Below, piece after piece: positions 25,241 through 34,345 of a DNA stretch of 64,000 bases; within the stretch, counting starts at the first letter, position 1; the number at the start of each line of letters is the position of its first letter. Where the stretch lies: positions 1 to 64,000 of the forward strand of contig JAGAIU010000078.1 of the NCBI GenBank assembly GCA_017626395.1, written 5' to 3'. The DNA comes from Clostridia bacterium. GTDB lineage: Bacteria; Bacillota; Clostridia; TANB77; CAG-465. The notes beneath the pieces are model-generated. The model was not told where the DNA came from, made no database searches, and was given only the letters and a program-made list of their open reading frames with translations. The translations under genes were made by a program, and so were the position numbers.

Positions 25241-25268
25241 AAAATAGCATACGTGAGTATGCTATTTT
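25241..25268. terminator. Bidirectional terminator
   Basis: A perfect 12-bp stem (25241-25252 with 25257-25268) with a GTGA loop between converging genes. Confidence 0.85.
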
Positions 25269-25938
25269 TCATATAATTCTAATATTCTTCTTAAATCAGT
25301 TAAAGTCTCAACTTCAATATAATTTGTTGTTTGATTTTTATCTCTATCTATTATTACCGGAATAAAGCCATATTGTTCGGATATTCGTAATAAATCATAT
25401 CTATCATCTATAAAATAGTTTTCATCATTTTTGTCTACATCTTCTAAAGCAATCTCAAATAATGTTTTATCACTTTTCTTACAACCAAGTTCAGAAGAAA
25501 TATATACTTTTGTAAACAAATCATATATTCCATAGTTTTTAAGAACTCTATAAGTAGAAGGCCAAGCATCTGAAATAATGTATAAAGTATATTTTTTTGA
25601 AAGTTTTTGTAATTCTTCTTTTACTTCATTATAAAATTTAACCTTTTCATCATTATATACACAATCGTATGCTAATTTATTTACTATATCTGTAGTTATA
25701 TTAGGATATTTTATATATTGTAAAACATGCATATAAAATTTACAAAACATTTCATATTCTTCAAGTTCTGTAGAAATATTTCTTTCATCAAGTAAATGTA
25801 AATTGTTTTTTATTGCATCTTCAATTACTTGTTTGTTTATTGTACCCACTATATTGAAGAAATTTGGGGTTATAAACCAATTTTTAGTCACAGGGTAGTG
25901 TAAAGTACTTCCTACGTCGAAAAATAAATTTTTTTCAT
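25262..25938 (-). CDS. HAD-family hydrolase with apparent 5' frameshift
   Basis: The downstream frame is open from a GTG at 25891 (209 residues) and has HAD motifs II-IV (IISDAWPS; KKSDKTLF; NYFIDDRYDLL). The same frame extends upstream without a start codon and encodes FFDVGSTLHYP, the missing HAD motif I with its nucleophile Asp. The nearest ATG (25938) with a GGTG site lies one frame away, across a run of seven A (25935-25929). Eight A would give MKKNLFFDVGSTL and an intact enzyme. This is a sequencing error, a real mutation, or expression by polymerase/ribosome slippage. Without it the GTG-started product lacks the nucleophile. Confidence 0.7.
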
Positions 25939-25989
25939 AATTTCACCAAAATCATTGTATCATATAAATAAAAAAATATACAAGATATA

Positions 25990-26021
25990 TGTCGAATAAA
26001 AAAAGTTACATCTCATATAAT
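25990..26021 (+). promoter_or_regulatory. Candidate SigE-like promoter with Spo0A-box core
   Basis: TGTCGAA at 25990-25996 overlaps a SigE-like -35 GAATAAA (25994-26000). A SigE-like -10 CATATAAT (26014-26021) follows after 13 bases, upstream of spmA. Spacing is slightly short. Confidence 0.4.
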
Positions 26022-26036
26022 TAAGTGAGGTGTAGT

Positions 26037-26612
26037 ATGTCTGTAATTTGGTGTGGTATATTTATTATATGTATAATATTCTCATGTATATTTTTAGAGC
26101 CAAATATTGTACTTGAATCAATAACAAGCAGCTCTAAAAGTGCGATCGAAAATATATTTGTAATTGCAAGTATGTTAGTTTTTTGGAGTGGTATGTTTAA
26201 TATATTGTCTAATACAAAGTTATTAAGAAAGGTATCTAAGAAATTATATGGACTGGTTTCGTTTTTATTTAATAAATCTGAAGTAACAGAAAAATCCAAA
26301 GAGTATATTAGTTTAAATATAGCATCAAATATAATGGGAGTAGGGAATGCAGCTACAGTTAATAGCTTAAAAGGAATAGAGGAATTACAAAAAAGTAATA
26401 CTAACAAAGAAAAATTAAATAAATCTATGGCCACTTTTATCGTATTAAATACGGCATCACTTCAAGTTATACCAACGAGTATGATATCTTTAAGAACTTT
26501 ATATGGTTCATCTGATCCAACTAAAATAATTATTCCGGTTATATGTGTTTCTTTAATCTCACTAATAGTAGCACTTTGTTCATTAAGAATATTATGGAGA
26601 TACTATGAGTAA
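26037..26612 (+). CDS. spmA: Spore maturation protein A
   Basis: 191 residues, polytopic, nucleoside-recognition (Gate) fold: about five helices with the family segment GVGNAATVNSLKGIEEL near residue 100 and TASLQVIPTSMISLR after it. SpmA and SpmB are needed for normal spore core dehydration in Bacillus and Clostridium. The start at 26037 follows GAGGTG; an upstream ATG-free extension is not used. It overlaps spmB by eight bases. Confidence 0.9.
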   Translation: MSVIWCGIFIICIIFSCIFLEPNIVLESITSSSKSAIENIFVIASMLVFWSGMFNILSNTKLLRKVSKKLYGLVSFLFNKSEVTEKSKEYISLNIASNIMGVGNAATVNSLKGIEELQKSNTNKEKLNKSMATFIVLNTASLQVIPTSMISLRTLYGSSDPTKIIIPVICVSLISLIVALCSLRILWRYYE

Positions 26613-27090
26613 TTTAATAGTACCAATATTTATTTTGTTAATTATATTAGTTGGAATAATAGAGAAGAAGAATGTATATTCGTTATTTATAGATGGAGTA
26701 AAGGAAGGTGTAAAAGCAGCATATAATATCTTTCCATATATTTTTGCTATTACAATAATTGCGGGGCTTTTAAAAGATACCAAGATTTTGGATAGTATTT
26801 CAATATTTGGACTAGACGGGAAAATATTACCTCTTATAATTATGAAGCCATTATCTGGTGGTGCATCTACTTCAATGGTAATAGATATATTTAAAAATAT
26901 AGGACCAGATACGTTTACAGGTCTAGTTGCATCAATACTTATGGCATCAACTGAAACTACTTTATACGTAATATCTGTTTTAGCGAGTAAAGTTAAAATA
27001 AAGGATATGAAAATAGTAGTTATATGTGGATTAATAGGGGATATTGCAGCTGTAATAGCTACAATTATAATTGCTAGTTATATAATGTAA
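26605..27090 (+). CDS. spmB: Spore maturation protein B
   Basis: 161 residues, about four membrane helices, with GVKEGVKAAYNIFPYIFAI and KPLSGGASTSMVIDIF, then STETTLYVISV. These are characteristic of SpmB, the partner of SpmA. It starts within the spmA 3' end, so translation is coupled. It is slightly shorter than Bacillus SpmB. Expected to act in the forespore or mother-cell membrane during late sporulation. Confidence 0.9.
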   Translation: MSNLIVPIFILLIILVGIIEKKNVYSLFIDGVKEGVKAAYNIFPYIFAITIIAGLLKDTKILDSISIFGLDGKILPLIIMKPLSGGASTSMVIDIFKNIGPDTFTGLVASILMASTETTLYVISVLASKVKIKDMKIVVICGLIGDIAAVIATIIIASYIM

Positions 27091-27115
27091 AAAGAAGGGT
27101 TACCCCTTCTTTTTC
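27089..27115. terminator. Bidirectional terminator after spmB
   Basis: A stem of about nine to eleven pairs (AAAGAAGGG with CCCTTCTTT) flanked by A and T runs, between converging genes. Confidence 0.85.
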
Positions 27116-27120
27116 TATAG

Positions 27121-27786
27121 TTAGAAATTATCGAATATGCCTGTAGTTAAAATTCTATCTTTTGAGTTAGTAGTTATTATTATTTCTACATCTGTGATTG
27201 TATCTGGAAGTGGAAGAAATTCTAATCTAGCTAATTCTGTATCAGTATCGTAAATATCTGTAAATTGATACATGCTATAACTGTTATCATTAAATAAGTT
27301 TATTAAATTATTATTTGTTTCTGGTGTGTTAGTATAGTTAATGATAACTCTTACATCGTTATATAATGCGTCTTCAATTATTTTTAACTTAATATTTTTA
27401 TCAGATAAGTTTATTAATTTTAAATCTGAATCGAAAAAATAATCAATATATTCATGCTCTGGCTCTTGAAGATACTCATTAAATTCTTCACTATATAATA
27501 TCTTATTTACACCATAACTAACAAAGCTAAATAAAACACCAAAGAAAACGATTATTCCAATTATTATTATCCCTAAAATATCATATTTAGTTTCAATATC
27601 TTCTTTATTTGAATAATATATAATTTCAGCACCAATAGAAATTATAATTAATGGCCATAGCATTAAAATGTATCTTAGTACATCCAATGTAAATAAAGTT
27701 TGTATAACAAGTGATATACCAAATAATATTAGAGCAAAGCCAAAGGTTGTTCGACCTATTAGTTTTTTCTTTTTTGTATTTTCCAT
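27121..27786 (-). CDS. Membrane protein with LiaF/DUF5668-like N-terminus
   Basis: 221 residues. The N-terminal 95 contain three or four helices with GFALILFGISLVIQ and ILMLWPLIIISIGAEII, as in the LiaI/LiaF-type membrane domain. The remaining ~125 residues are extracytoplasmic and beta-rich. It is the last gene of the ECF sigma operon read leftward, suggesting an envelope-stress or sensing role. Function not established. Confidence 0.65.
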   Translation of the reverse strand: MENTKKKKLIGRTTFGFALILFGISLVIQTLFTLDVLRYILMLWPLIIISIGAEIIYYSNKEDIETKYDILGIIIIGIIVFFGVLFSFVSYGVNKILYSEEFNEYLQEPEHEYIDYFFDSDLKLINLSDKNIKLKIIEDALYNDVRVIINYTNTPETNNNLINLFNDNSYSMYQFTDIYDTDTELARLEFLPLPDTITDVEIIITTNSKDRILTTGIFDNF

Positions 27787-27797
27787 ATAAATCCCCC

Positions 27798-28295
27798 TTA
27801 TTTTTTATTAATTAATTTTAGTCCAAATACTATAGATAATAATGCAATAGTAATAGGTGTAATATACGAACCTAAATCTCTTAAATATCTAGCTACTTCA
27901 TTTAGATCTAAATCGTATAGTATCTGTGGTAAGATATTGCAAAGTATCATGTATATACCAACAAATATTAATAAAATACCTATTAATTTTTTTGCACTAG
28001 GAACATTGAAAGAATTTTTTAATTCTTCAAGATCACTAGTATCCCATAAATATTTATCCTCTTGTTTATTTTCTTTATCTATAGTATTTCTAATGTTAAA
28101 AGTATCAAAGAAACTATAGATATATAATACTGGTAGAGGTATAGCAAATATAGGCATTGCTACAGTTGCAAATATAGCACAAAAAGCAGCAAATAATATT
28201 AAGATTGATATGCCACGTTTCATATACCCTTGATACATTTGACCAGCTCCTGGTACAAAGCTAAAACATAAAGTAAAAAATAGATTTTTTTTCAT
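27798..28295 (-). CDS. TM2-like membrane protein of the ECF operon
   Basis: 165 residues beginning MKKNLFFTLCFSFVPGAGQMYQGYMKRG, the TM2-domain-like opening (PGxGQxYxG) followed by a helical pair. A charged cytoplasmic loop and two further helices follow. It overlaps the anti-sigma gene by one base and precedes the LiaF-like gene by eleven bases. Role unknown. Confidence 0.65.
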   Translation of the reverse strand: MKKNLFFTLCFSFVPGAGQMYQGYMKRGISILILFAAFCAIFATVAMPIFAIPLPVLYIYSFFDTFNIRNTIDKENKQEDKYLWDTSDLEELKNSFNVPSAKKLIGILLIFVGIYMILCNILPQILYDLDLNEVARYLRDLGSYITPITIALLSIVFGLKLINKK

Positions 28296-28657
28296 TATTT
28301 TTCTCCCCTTTCTATTTCTATTGGTTTAAACATAAATTGATTGATTTTTTTAGATAAGTCACTAGTATTAATTAGCATATATGATTTATCTTCATTTGTT
28401 TCTTCTTTTGGTGTTAAAGGTATTTTATTCATAGAATTCCAAAGTAGAACTGAAAGAATAGTACAAGCAGCTATTTTTAGAATATCCACAAATTTTAAAT
28501 TTTTCTTCTTTTTAGGCTCTTTAGATATTGAGCTTAATATTTTATCTTGCAAGCTTATTGGTGTTTTTATATTTTCTTTTTCAATACTTTGTATATATGT
28601 ATCAAAAGCATCTGAATTGTTTAATATTGTATCTATTATTTCTATTTTGTTTTTCAT
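28295..28657 (-). CDS. Probable anti-sigma factor
   Basis: 120 residues: a cytoplasmic helical N-terminus of about 60 residues, one membrane helix (DILKIAACTILSVLLW) and a short outer tail. The zinc HxxxCxxC motif of ZAS anti-sigma factors is absent. It overlaps the ECF sigma gene by four bases, the usual arrangement for a sigma/anti-sigma pair. The assignment rests on position and topology. Confidence 0.7.
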   Translation of the reverse strand: MKNKIEIIDTILNNSDAFDTYIQSIEKENIKTPISLQDKILSSISKEPKKKKNLKFVDILKIAACTILSVLLWNSMNKIPLTPKEETNEDKSYMLINTSDLSKKINQFMFKPIEIERGEK

Positions 28658-29178
28658 GATATAAAATCACCTCCATCACTTTCTTGAATCATTTCTTTTA
28701 ATATTTTTTTACCTCTGTAAATTTGTACTTTTAAAGTAGGCTTAGAACAATTTAACTTATAACAAATTTCATCTAAAGAAAGATTATCTATATAATATAA
28801 GGTTAAAATTTCTTTATATGGTTCCTTTAGTTCATTTAATATTTTATGAATATAATTTTGTTCATCTTTCTTTATTATCTCTTCTAATATGTTGTTGTCT
28901 TGTTCATAGTTTTCTAACTCTGTTTCGTTATCATTAGTTAGTAATTTTAATTTGTATGATTTACTCTTTAAAAAGTCTTTACATTTATTTAAAGCTATTC
29001 TACATAGTATATCTTTAATTTCATTTTCTGGTAAATTAATATAGTCATCTATGTGTAAATAGAAACTTAAAAATACTTCTTGAGATATATCTTGGGCATC
29101 AGGAGATGAGCAAAGTATATCTAGACATATTTTGTATATTAGGTTAGTATATTTGGATATTAAATATTCAATGCTCAT
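28654..29178 (-). CDS. ECF-type RNA polymerase sigma factor
   Basis: 174 residues. Region 2 (DAQDISQEVFLSFYLHIDDY) is near residues 30-50 and region 4 (YKEILTLYYIDNLSLDEICY, KLNCSKPTLKVQIYRGKKIL) near 120-160. The start at 29178 follows GGAGGAAAA; a longer in-frame ATG at 29238 lacks a site and is not used. It is the first gene of a four-gene operon with anti-sigma, TM2-like and LiaF-like proteins, which likely sense envelope stress. Confidence 0.85.
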   Translation of the reverse strand: MSIEYLISKYTNLIYKICLDILCSSPDAQDISQEVFLSFYLHIDDYINLPENEIKDILCRIALNKCKDFLKSKSYKLKLLTNDNETELENYEQDNNILEEIIKKDEQNYIHKILNELKEPYKEILTLYYIDNLSLDEICYKLNCSKPTLKVQIYRGKKILKEMIQESDGGDFIS

Positions 29179-29320
29179 TTTTCCTCCTTTCAAGCCTTTA
29201 CACTCAATATAACGAAAGTTAATAAAAAAAGATAACAATAAATTTAAAATAAGTGAAAATTTATAGTTACTATTATTATATATACGTATTCTAAAAAGTC
29301 AAAAGAAAGATGTAATCCTA

Positions 29321-29349
29321 TTGAATTTTTAACTAAATAAGTATATAAT
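29321..29349 (+). promoter_or_regulatory. Sigma-A promoter of the zinc-ribbon gene
   Basis: TTGAAT (29321-29326), 17 bases, TATAAT (29344-29349). It leaves a ~100-base leader containing a small TATTCT/AGAATA hairpin. Confidence 0.6.
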
Positions 29350-29456
29350 TAGCTCATGTTAATTAGAGAGTTTTAAATAATCCTTTAAGAAAAATACATA
29401 TTCTAAAGAATAGTTTAAAAAAGTATAATAACAAATCTTAAAGGAGGTAAATAGAC

Positions 29457-29615
29457 ATGGAAGATAAAACAATCGTATGCAAAGATTGCAATAACGAATT
29501 TGTTTTTACTGCTGGTGAGCAAGAATTCTATGCTGAAAAAGGATTTTCAGATCCAATCAGATGTAAAGCTTGTAGAGATGCTAAAAAAGCAAGAAATACA
29601 CAAGAAAACAAGTAG
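29457..29615 (+). CDS. Small zinc-ribbon protein
   Basis: 52 residues with two CxxC knuckles (VCKDCNNEF and RCKACRDAKK) about 27 residues apart, and FYAEKGFSDPIRCKACR, the signature of the small zinc-ribbon (zf-trcl-like) family common in Firmicutes. It has a strong AGGAGG site and its own promoter and terminator. Function unknown; probably nucleic-acid or ribosome associated. Confidence 0.85.
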   Translation: MEDKTIVCKDCNNEFVFTAGEQEFYAEKGFSDPIRCKACRDAKKARNTQENK

Positions 29616-29621
29616 TAAAAG

Positions 29622-29645
29622 AGGATGAGAAATCATCCTTTTTTT
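29622..29645 (+). terminator. Terminator of the zinc-ribbon gene
   Basis: A 7-bp stem (29622-29628 with 29633-29639) followed by a T run. Confidence 0.8.
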
Positions 29646-29668
29646 ATTTTTCTTAATTACGTATTATG

Positions 29669-29697
29669 TTGCTTTTTTCTACTTTTTTTGATATAAT
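29669..29697 (+). promoter_or_regulatory. Sigma-A promoter of mutS
   Basis: TTGCTT (29669-29674), 17 bases, TATAAT (29692-29697). Confidence 0.6.
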
Positions 29698-29724
29698 AAA
29701 TCTGCTTTTTAAGGGGGAAATATA

Positions 29725-32328
29725 ATGGCAACAGTAACACCAATGATGCAAAATTATTTGGATACAAAAGAAAAATACAAAGACTGTATTTTATTTTATA
29801 GACTTGGTGACTTTTATGAAATGTTTTTTGATGATGCAATAACAGTAAGTAAAGAGCTAGAACTTACTTTAACAGGTAAAGATTGTGGGCTAGAAGAAAG
29901 AGCTCCAATGTGTGGAATACCTCATCATGCTGCAAATACATATATACCAAAACTAGTTGAAAAAGGATATAAAGTAGCTATTTGTGAACAATTAGAAGAT
30001 CCTAAACAAGCTAAAGGGATAGTAAAAAGAGATGTTGTGAAAATAGTTACTCCTGGAACAATAACTGAACTTACTATGCTAGATGAGAAGCGTAATAATT
30101 ATATTGCTTCATTATTTGTTGAGAAGAAACAATGTGCAATATCATTTTGCGATATTTCAACAGGTGAGTTCTTTATATCTAGTATTGGTGGAGTAGATGT
30201 AAATACTAAAATACTAAATGAGATTTCAAGAATTGCTCCATCTGAAATTATACTAACAGATTCTTCAAAAGAAAACTTGGCATTCTTTAATGAATTTAAT
30301 CGTGTTTTTGATATATATATTAGTACATATAACAATATGGATAAAAACAGTATGCTAGACAAAATAGTTAATAAGCATAACGTAGAATTGAACAATGTAG
30401 AAGAACAAGCAGCAACACTACTTTTAAACTACATTGAAGATACTCAAAAAAGTTCAATAGAGCAAATTAATAATATAGAAAAATACGAGATAGAAAAGTA
30501 CATGCAATTAGATACTACAACACGTAAGAACCTCGAAATATTAGAAGCTAACAGAGAAAAAACTAAAAAAGGAAGCTTACTTTGGGTACTAGATGAAACT
30601 GTAACTGCAATGGGTGGTAGAGCTTTAAGACACTGGTTAGAGTCTCCATTATTAGATAAAAATGAAATTATTAAAAGACAAGATGCAGTTGGAGTTCTTG
30701 TAGAAAATAATATGTTTAGAGATGAACTACAAGAAGTTTTAAAATCTGTTTATGATATTGAGAGATTAATCTCTAAAGTAGTAGGTGGTAGTGTAAATGC
30801 TAGAGAATTAACATCACTTAAAAATTCTTTAAAAAGATTACCAAATCTAAAAGTATTATTAAAACAAATTGTAGATAAAACAAATGATACTTACTTTACT
30901 GAATTCTATAACACCATAGATACACTTGAAGATGTATATACTTTAATAGATAAAGCAATTGTAGAAGATGCTGGAATAACAATTAAAGAAGGTGGAATAA
31001 TCAAAGATGGATTTAGTACACAAGTAGATGAATATAGAATGGCTTCAACTAAAGGGCAAGAATGGTTAATGGAACTTGAAGCTAAAGAAAAAGAATTAAC
31101 TGGAATAAAAGGGAAATGGTTAAGAATAGGATATAACAGAGTGTTTGGATATTATATTGAAGTAACAAACTCATATAAGAGTCAAATACCAGAAGATAGA
31201 TATATTCGTAAACAAACACTTGCTGGTGCTGAAAGATATGTAACAGAAGAGTTAAAGGAAATAGAAGAAAAAATTCTTGGTGCAAAGGAAAAACTTGTAG
31301 ATATAGAATATGATTTATTCTGTAAAATAAGAGAAGAAGTTGCATTACAAGTAATTAGAATACAAAAAACAGCAGCGATAGTATCTATTTTAGATGTATT
31401 ATCTTCATTTGCGACAGTTGCAATAAATAACAACTATGTAAAACCAGAAATTACAGAAGATGGAGTAATAGATATAAAAAATGGACGTCATGCTGTAGTA
31501 GAAAAAGCATTAAAAAATGAACAATTTATACCAAATGATTCATATTTAAGTAATACAGATGATAGATTTTTAATTATTACTGGACCTAACATGGCTGGTA
31601 AATCTACATATATGAGACAAGTAGCATTAATTACATATATGGCACAACTTGGATGTTTTGTACCTGCAGATAGTGCAAAGATTTCTATTGTAGATAGAAT
31701 ATTTACTAGAATTGGTGCATCAGATGATCTTGCAATGGGACAATCTACATTTATGGTTGAAATGCAAGAGTTATCTAATATATTAGAAAATGCTACTAAA
31801 AATAGCTTGTTAATATTAGATGAAATAGGTAGAGGAACTTCTACATATGATGGACTTGCAATAGCTTGGGCTACAGTTGAGTATATAGCTGACTTAGAAA
31901 AAGTAGGAGCTAAAACATTATTTGCTACACATTATCATGAGTTAATAGAACTTGAAGAAAAGATTAGTGGTGTTAAAAATTATTCTGTAGATGTAAAAGA
32001 AAAAGGAGATGAAGTAATCTTCTTAAGAAAAATTACACCTGGTGGAGCAGATGAATCTTATGGTATATATGTTGCTAAACTTGCAGGGGTTAAGAAACCA
32101 GTTATATCTAGAGCAAAAGAGATATTAAAATATCTAGAGAATATAGATTTAGCTAAAAAGACAATTGACCAAAAGAAGAAAAAAATAACAACTGAAGAAG
32201 TACAAGTAGATATGTTCAATTACAAAATGGCTGGTGTAGTTAGCATGTTAGAGAAAATAGACTTAGATGAATTAACACCAAAAGATGCTTTAGAAGTGTT
32301 ATATAAATTAAAAGAAAAGTTAGATTAA
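29725..32328 (+). CDS. mutS: DNA mismatch repair protein MutS
   Basis: 867 residues, the usual MutS length. FYRLGDFYEMFFDDA (residues ~26-40) is the mismatch-binding Phe-x-Glu loop. The ATPase domain has GPNMAGKSTYMRQ (Walker A, near 622), SLLILDEIGRGTSTYDG (Walker B and signature) and FATHYHEL. It recognises mismatches and recruits MutL. It is followed by its own terminator and then mutL and miaA. Confidence 0.97.
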   Translation: MATVTPMMQNYLDTKEKYKDCILFYRLGDFYEMFFDDAITVSKELELTLTGKDCGLEERAPMCGIPHHAANTYIPKLVEKGYKVAICEQLEDPKQAKGIVKRDVVKIVTPGTITELTMLDEKRNNYIASLFVEKKQCAISFCDISTGEFFISSIGGVDVNTKILNEISRIAPSEIILTDSSKENLAFFNEFNRVFDIYISTYNNMDKNSMLDKIVNKHNVELNNVEEQAATLLLNYIEDTQKSSIEQINNIEKYEIEKYMQLDTTTRKNLEILEANREKTKKGSLLWVLDETVTAMGGRALRHWLESPLLDKNEIIKRQDAVGVLVENNMFRDELQEVLKSVYDIERLISKVVGGSVNARELTSLKNSLKRLPNLKVLLKQIVDKTNDTYFTEFYNTIDTLEDVYTLIDKAIVEDAGITIKEGGIIKDGFSTQVDEYRMASTKGQEWLMELEAKEKELTGIKGKWLRIGYNRVFGYYIEVTNSYKSQIPEDRYIRKQTLAGAERYVTEELKEIEEKILGAKEKLVDIEYDLFCKIREEVALQVIRIQKTAAIVSILDVLSSFATVAINNNYVKPEITEDGVIDIKNGRHAVVEKALKNEQFIPNDSYLSNTDDRFLIITGPNMAGKSTYMRQVALITYMAQLGCFVPADSAKISIVDRIFTRIGASDDLAMGQSTFMVEMQELSNILENATKNSLLILDEIGRGTSTYDGLAIAWATVEYIADLEKVGAKTLFATHYHELIELEEKISGVKNYSVDVKEKGDEVIFLRKITPGGADESYGIYVAKLAGVKKPVISRAKEILKYLENIDLAKKTIDQKKKKITTEEVQVDMFNYKMAGVVSMLEKIDLDELTPKDALEVLYKLKEKLD

Positions 32329-32351
32329 GCGCAAATTTTATGCGCTTTTTT
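32327..32351 (+). terminator. Terminator of mutS
   Basis: A 7-bp stem AAGCGCA/TGCGCTT with a T run, overlapping the mutS stop. Confidence 0.8.
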
Positions 32352-32358
32352 CTTTTTC

Positions 32359-32387
32359 TTGTAAAATCAACAAAAAGATAGTATAAT
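32359..32387 (+). promoter_or_regulatory. Sigma-A promoter of mutL
   Basis: TTGTAA (32359-32364), 17 bases, TATAAT (32382-32387). Confidence 0.6.
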
Positions 32388-32411
32388 TAGAGTGAAAAAA
32401 AGGAGATTGTT

Positions 32412-34334
32412 ATGGGAGATATAGTATTATTAGATGAACAAACAATAAATAAGATTGCAGCTGGGGAAGTTGTTGACAGACCTGCTTCAATTGTTAAAGA
32501 ACTAGTGGAAAACTCAATTGATGCTAAAGCTACTTCAATTACAGTAGAAATAAGAAAAGGTGGAATTAGCTCAATTAAGATAATAGATAATGGTACAGGT
32601 TTCAAAGCTGATGATGTAGAGATGGCTTTTGAAAGACATGCTACAAGTAAAATTAGAAAAGAAGAAGATTTGGCAAGAATAACATCTATGGGGTTTAGAG
32701 GTGAAGCATTAGCTTCTGTTGCTGCTATTTCAAAAGTTCTTTTAATTAGTAAAAATGTTAATGAACCAATAGGAACTAAGACAAGAGTTGAAGGTGGAAA
32801 TATAATTTCTAAAGAAGAATATGCTACAGTTACGGGAACAAGAATAGAAATTTCAGATGTTTTCTACAACGTACCTGCTAGATATAAATTCTTAAAAAAA
32901 GATTATACAGAAGCAGGATATATAGAGGATGTTATTACAAGAATTGCATTATCTAACCCACAAATTAGTTTTAGATATATTAATAATGGTAAAACAATAA
33001 TTCAAACATCTGGAACAGGAAATCTTAGAGATACTATTTATGATATATTTGGAAAAGAAATATATGATGCTGTAATACCTATAGATTATGAAATAAATGA
33101 CATGAAAGTAATTGGTATGATAGGAATGCCATCGATTTCTAGATCAACTAGAATGCATCAATTTACTTTTATTAATAACAGATATATTAAGGATAAAACA
33201 ATATCTACAGCAATAGATAAAGCTTGCGAGCAAAAATTCGCCATAAACAAGCATCCATTTGTTGTATGTAATATCTTTATGAATCCAGCAACTATAGATG
33301 TAAATGTCCACCCTGCAAAATTAGAAGTTAAATTTGCAGATGAATCTAAAGTTTTCGATGTTGTATATCATGCAATAAGAAGTGCTTTAGAGAAAAATAA
33401 TAGAGAAACTAGTCCGTTTACTATAGTTAGAGAAGAAAAACAAATTGAGCAAATAGAACAAATATCTAAAGATTTAATTAATAACGGAGTTATACCTAAA
33501 GAAGAAAAACATTTCGATTTTAATGCTACTCCAAAAACTATAAAACCAATTGAACCAAAAGCAGTAAATAGCAATGATTTAATTGCGAGTTTAAATGAAA
33601 AAATTGGTAGTATAAAAGAAGAAGTTTTTGAAGAACCAGTAATAGAAGAAAAAATTGAAGATATAGAAGAGGAAAAACAAGTAGAAGAAATAATTGAAAC
33701 TCCAAAATTTGAAGTTGAAAGTTATGAAGAAACTAATATAATACCAGAAGTTAAAGAAGAACTATTATATAAGTTTATAGGTAATGTGTTTGATACATAC
33801 ATAATAATTCAAATAAAAGAAAAAATGTATATAATAGATCAACATGCTGCACATGAAAGATTATTATATGAACAAATTAAAGAAGCATATTATTCAAAAG
33901 ATAGACAAACTCAATTATTATTAATACCAGTTCTAGTAGATTTATCTACTAAAGAAATGGATATAGTAAGAAATAATATGGAGATGTTTGAAAAGAGCGG
34001 ATTTATGCTAGAAGAATTTGGAGATACAACAATTAAAATATCTGGTGTTCCAAATATCGGTTATGACATAGAATATAAATCTATGTTTAAAGATATAATT
34101 GAGGAACTTTTAGGAGCAAATAAAACTGAAAAGAGTGAAAAAGAATTTAGATTTTTAGCTACTCTTGCATGTAAAGCTGCAGTAAAAGGTAGAATGAAAC
34201 TTGATAGACAAGAACAAATTAATTTAATAGATGAAATGGTTAAATTAGATAATCCGTTTACTTGTCCTCATGGAAGACCTACAGCATATGAGATATCTAA
34301 ATATGACATTGAAAGAAGATTTTTAAGAAAGTAG
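32412..34334 (+). CDS. mutL: DNA mismatch repair protein MutL (endonuclease type)
   Basis: 640 residues. The GHKL ATPase N-terminus has IAAGEVVDRPASIVKEL, the DNGTG loop and GFRGEAL. A Glu-rich linker spans about 400-450. The C-terminal domain has DQHAAHERLLYEQ (the DQHAx2Ex4E endonuclease motif), ACKAAVKGRMKL and CPHGRPT. It is therefore the nicking form used by bacteria without MutH. Start 32412 follows AAAGGAG. The next gene, miaA, begins 11 bases later. Confidence 0.96.
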   Translation: MGDIVLLDEQTINKIAAGEVVDRPASIVKELVENSIDAKATSITVEIRKGGISSIKIIDNGTGFKADDVEMAFERHATSKIRKEEDLARITSMGFRGEALASVAAISKVLLISKNVNEPIGTKTRVEGGNIISKEEYATVTGTRIEISDVFYNVPARYKFLKKDYTEAGYIEDVITRIALSNPQISFRYINNGKTIIQTSGTGNLRDTIYDIFGKEIYDAVIPIDYEINDMKVIGMIGMPSISRSTRMHQFTFINNRYIKDKTISTAIDKACEQKFAINKHPFVVCNIFMNPATIDVNVHPAKLEVKFADESKVFDVVYHAIRSALEKNNRETSPFTIVREEKQIEQIEQISKDLINNGVIPKEEKHFDFNATPKTIKPIEPKAVNSNDLIASLNEKIGSIKEEVFEEPVIEEKIEDIEEEKQVEEIIETPKFEVESYEETNIIPEVKEELLYKFIGNVFDTYIIIQIKEKMYIIDQHAAHERLLYEQIKEAYYSKDRQTQLLLIPVLVDLSTKEMDIVRNNMEMFEKSGFMLEEFGDTTIKISGVPNIGYDIEYKSMFKDIIEELLGANKTEKSEKEFRFLATLACKAAVKGRMKLDRQEQINLIDEMVKLDNPFTCPHGRPTAYEISKYDIERRFLRK

Positions 34335-34345
34335 GGAATATAGTA

